From: an uncultured delta proteobacterium
Lineage (GTDB): Bacteria > RBG-13-61-14 > DRUE01
Assembly (NCBI GenBank): GCA_903897985.1
Contig: CAIUDS010000631.1
Span: forward strand, 1 to 6,608
DNA length: 6,608 nucleotides
Reading direction: 5' to 3'
Shown here: in pieces, positions 6,040 through 6,608 of the stretch
How the letters are laid out: each line of letters begins with the position of its first letter
Numbering within the stretch: position 1 is the stretch's first letter
Position numbers and translations under genes: made by a program
The notes under the pieces: model-generated
Told to the model about the DNA's origin: nothing
The model's input: the letters and a program-made list of their open reading frames with translations, nothing else
The model's database searches: none

Positions 6040-6451
6040 GAGAGATTCTCGAAAGCCAACCCTGTGGTTTGAGAAAAGCAGGAAGCATATGGGGAGAGCC
6101 AAAAACCAGCTCGGCCAAAACGATCTGGAGGCCGCGGGGTTCTGGATTCAGCAATCGCTCGAGTTGGCGATCAAGGGGTGCATCATCTCCCATCCCGAAG
6201 GGGAGTTAATCAAGGAACATGGCTTGGGATATCTCTTGAAAAAACTCCTTCAATTCTATCCCGAATTCGCGCCCAGCCTCGAACCATACCGCGATTTTGT
6301 CAGAAAGTTTGAACCGTTCTATATCGAAGCGCGGTATCCCATGGAGGAAATGCAAATGCCTGACTCGAAGCAATTCCGGCAATACCTGGATACCGCGGAG
6401 CAATTGCTCAAAATCTTGACCTCGATCGCTTTTAAGCAGGAGAACCCATGA
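6032..6451 (+). CDS. HEPN domain protein (HI0074-like, PF05168 type)
   Basis: This 139-residue, mainly helical protein carries HEPN features: FWIQQSLELAIKGCII (37-52), corresponding to the AfwaqQaaEkalKa helix; H63 in EHGLGYLLKKLL; and EARYP (99-103), the conserved RYP near the C-terminus. HEPN proteins pair with MNT nucleotidyltransferases. Some, such as HepT, are RNases with an RX4-6H motif. Here no arginine stands four to six residues before any of the three histidines (19, 54, 63), so an RNase toxin role is not supported. The non-catalytic HI0074-like class, which forms a complex with its MNT, fits better. It starts eight bases inside the MNT gene and ends in an ATGA overlap with iorB. 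Its base composition is less GC-rich than iorA (for example 29 of 60 bases at 6241-6300). Confidence 0.85.
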   Translation: MGRRDSRKPTLWFEKSRKHMGRAKNQLGQNDLEAAGFWIQQSLELAIKGCIISHPEGELIKEHGLGYLLKKLLQFYPEFAPSLEPYRDFVRKFEPFYIEARYPMEEMQMPDSKQFRQYLDTAEQLLKILTSIAFKQENP

Positions 6452-6608
6452 ACCCAGACCTGATTAACCTGATCATCTGCGGAGTCGGCGGCCAGGGCAA
6501 TATCCTCGCCTCCCAACTCGTGGCCGCGGCCGGAATCAAGAAGGGACTCCATGTCGCCATCGGCGAGACCTACGGCGCCTCTCAGCGCGGCGGCTCGGTC
6601 ATGAGCCA
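6448..6608 (+). CDS. iorB: Indolepyruvate:ferredoxin oxidoreductase beta subunit, 5' part
   Basis: Only 53 codons are present before the window ends. They include CGVGGQGNILASQLVAAAG (11-29), the glycine-rich start of the 2-oxoacid:acceptor oxidoreductase gamma-type domain, and GETYGASQRGGSVMS, diagnostic of IorB. The subunit completes the IorAB enzyme; family members are about 200 residues, so about three quarters of the gene lies outside. ATG 6448 has AGGAG at 6438-6442, five bases upstream, and overlaps the HEPN stop as ATGA. Although two genes separate it from iorA, it is clearly in the same transcription unit. Confidence 0.93.
   Translation, partial: MNPDLINLIICGVGGQGNILASQLVAAAGIKKGLHVAIGETYGASQRGGSVMS

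Noticed and set aside
3931..6102. A 723-codon open frame on the minus strand, antisense to iorA and the MNT gene.
   Set aside because: It mirrors the codon structure of high-GC iorA, spans several well-supported genes and shows no recognisable domain. Its composition (rich in H, G, A, D, E) is typical of an antisense shadow.
5716..6451. Calling the MNT-HEPN pair a classical MntA/HepT toxin-antitoxin system.
   Set aside because: The HEPN protein lacks RX4-6H and RX4HXY and resembles the PF05168/HI0074 class, so a toxin label is not supported.

Overview
The window comes from a bacterium of moderately high GC, probably an uncultivated or metagenome-derived lineage. It has typical bacterial operon architecture (GTG and ATG starts, Shine-Dalgarno sites, ATGA gene overlaps) and a ferredoxin-linked anaerobic enzyme set. 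I cannot name the phylum from sequence alone. A CCTCCTTCGCT...CTACGGCGGACAAG hairpin near 463-501 looks to me like a dispersed intergenic element of the kind seen in some candidate phyla, but this is recollection, not a search.

Region 1 (1-673) is decayed accessory DNA. After an A-rich leader lies the reading frame of a DUF433 (VapB-like) antitoxin with no usable start codon, directly followed by what looks like only the C-terminal tail of its usual DUF5615 (PIN-like) toxin partner. Then come the imperfect hairpin and a 54-codon membrane ORF of unknown function. Region 2 (674-2539) is one large polytopic GT-C glycosyltransferase (GT39/ArnT-like), whose GTG start overlaps the stop of the 54-codon ORF (TAGTG).

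Region 3 (about 2600 to the end) reads as one tightly packed operon behind a plausible sigma70 promoter. It holds an FrhB/FdhB-type Fe-S flavoprotein, indolepyruvate:ferredoxin oxidoreductase alpha subunit (iorA), a minimal nucleotidyltransferase (MNT), a HEPN protein, and the start of iorB, cut by the window edge. Once two frameshifts are corrected, every junction is an overlap: ATGA, ATGA, 8 nt, ATGA. IorA and IorB should form the TPP and Fe-S enzyme that oxidatively decarboxylates arylpyruvates to aryl-acyl-CoA and reduces ferredoxin. The FrhB-like protein is a candidate electron-transfer partner.

Two points stand out. First, both the frhB-like gene and iorA are broken near their 3' ends by one extra C in a C-run. 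Removing that C restores the family C-terminus and the ATGA overlap in each case, so sequencing or assembly indels are the leading explanation. Second, a lower-GC MNT-HEPN pair sits seamlessly between iorA and iorB, bounded by two ATGA junctions. Its nucleotidyltransferase active site looks intact, but the HEPN partner lacks the RX4-6H RNase motif.
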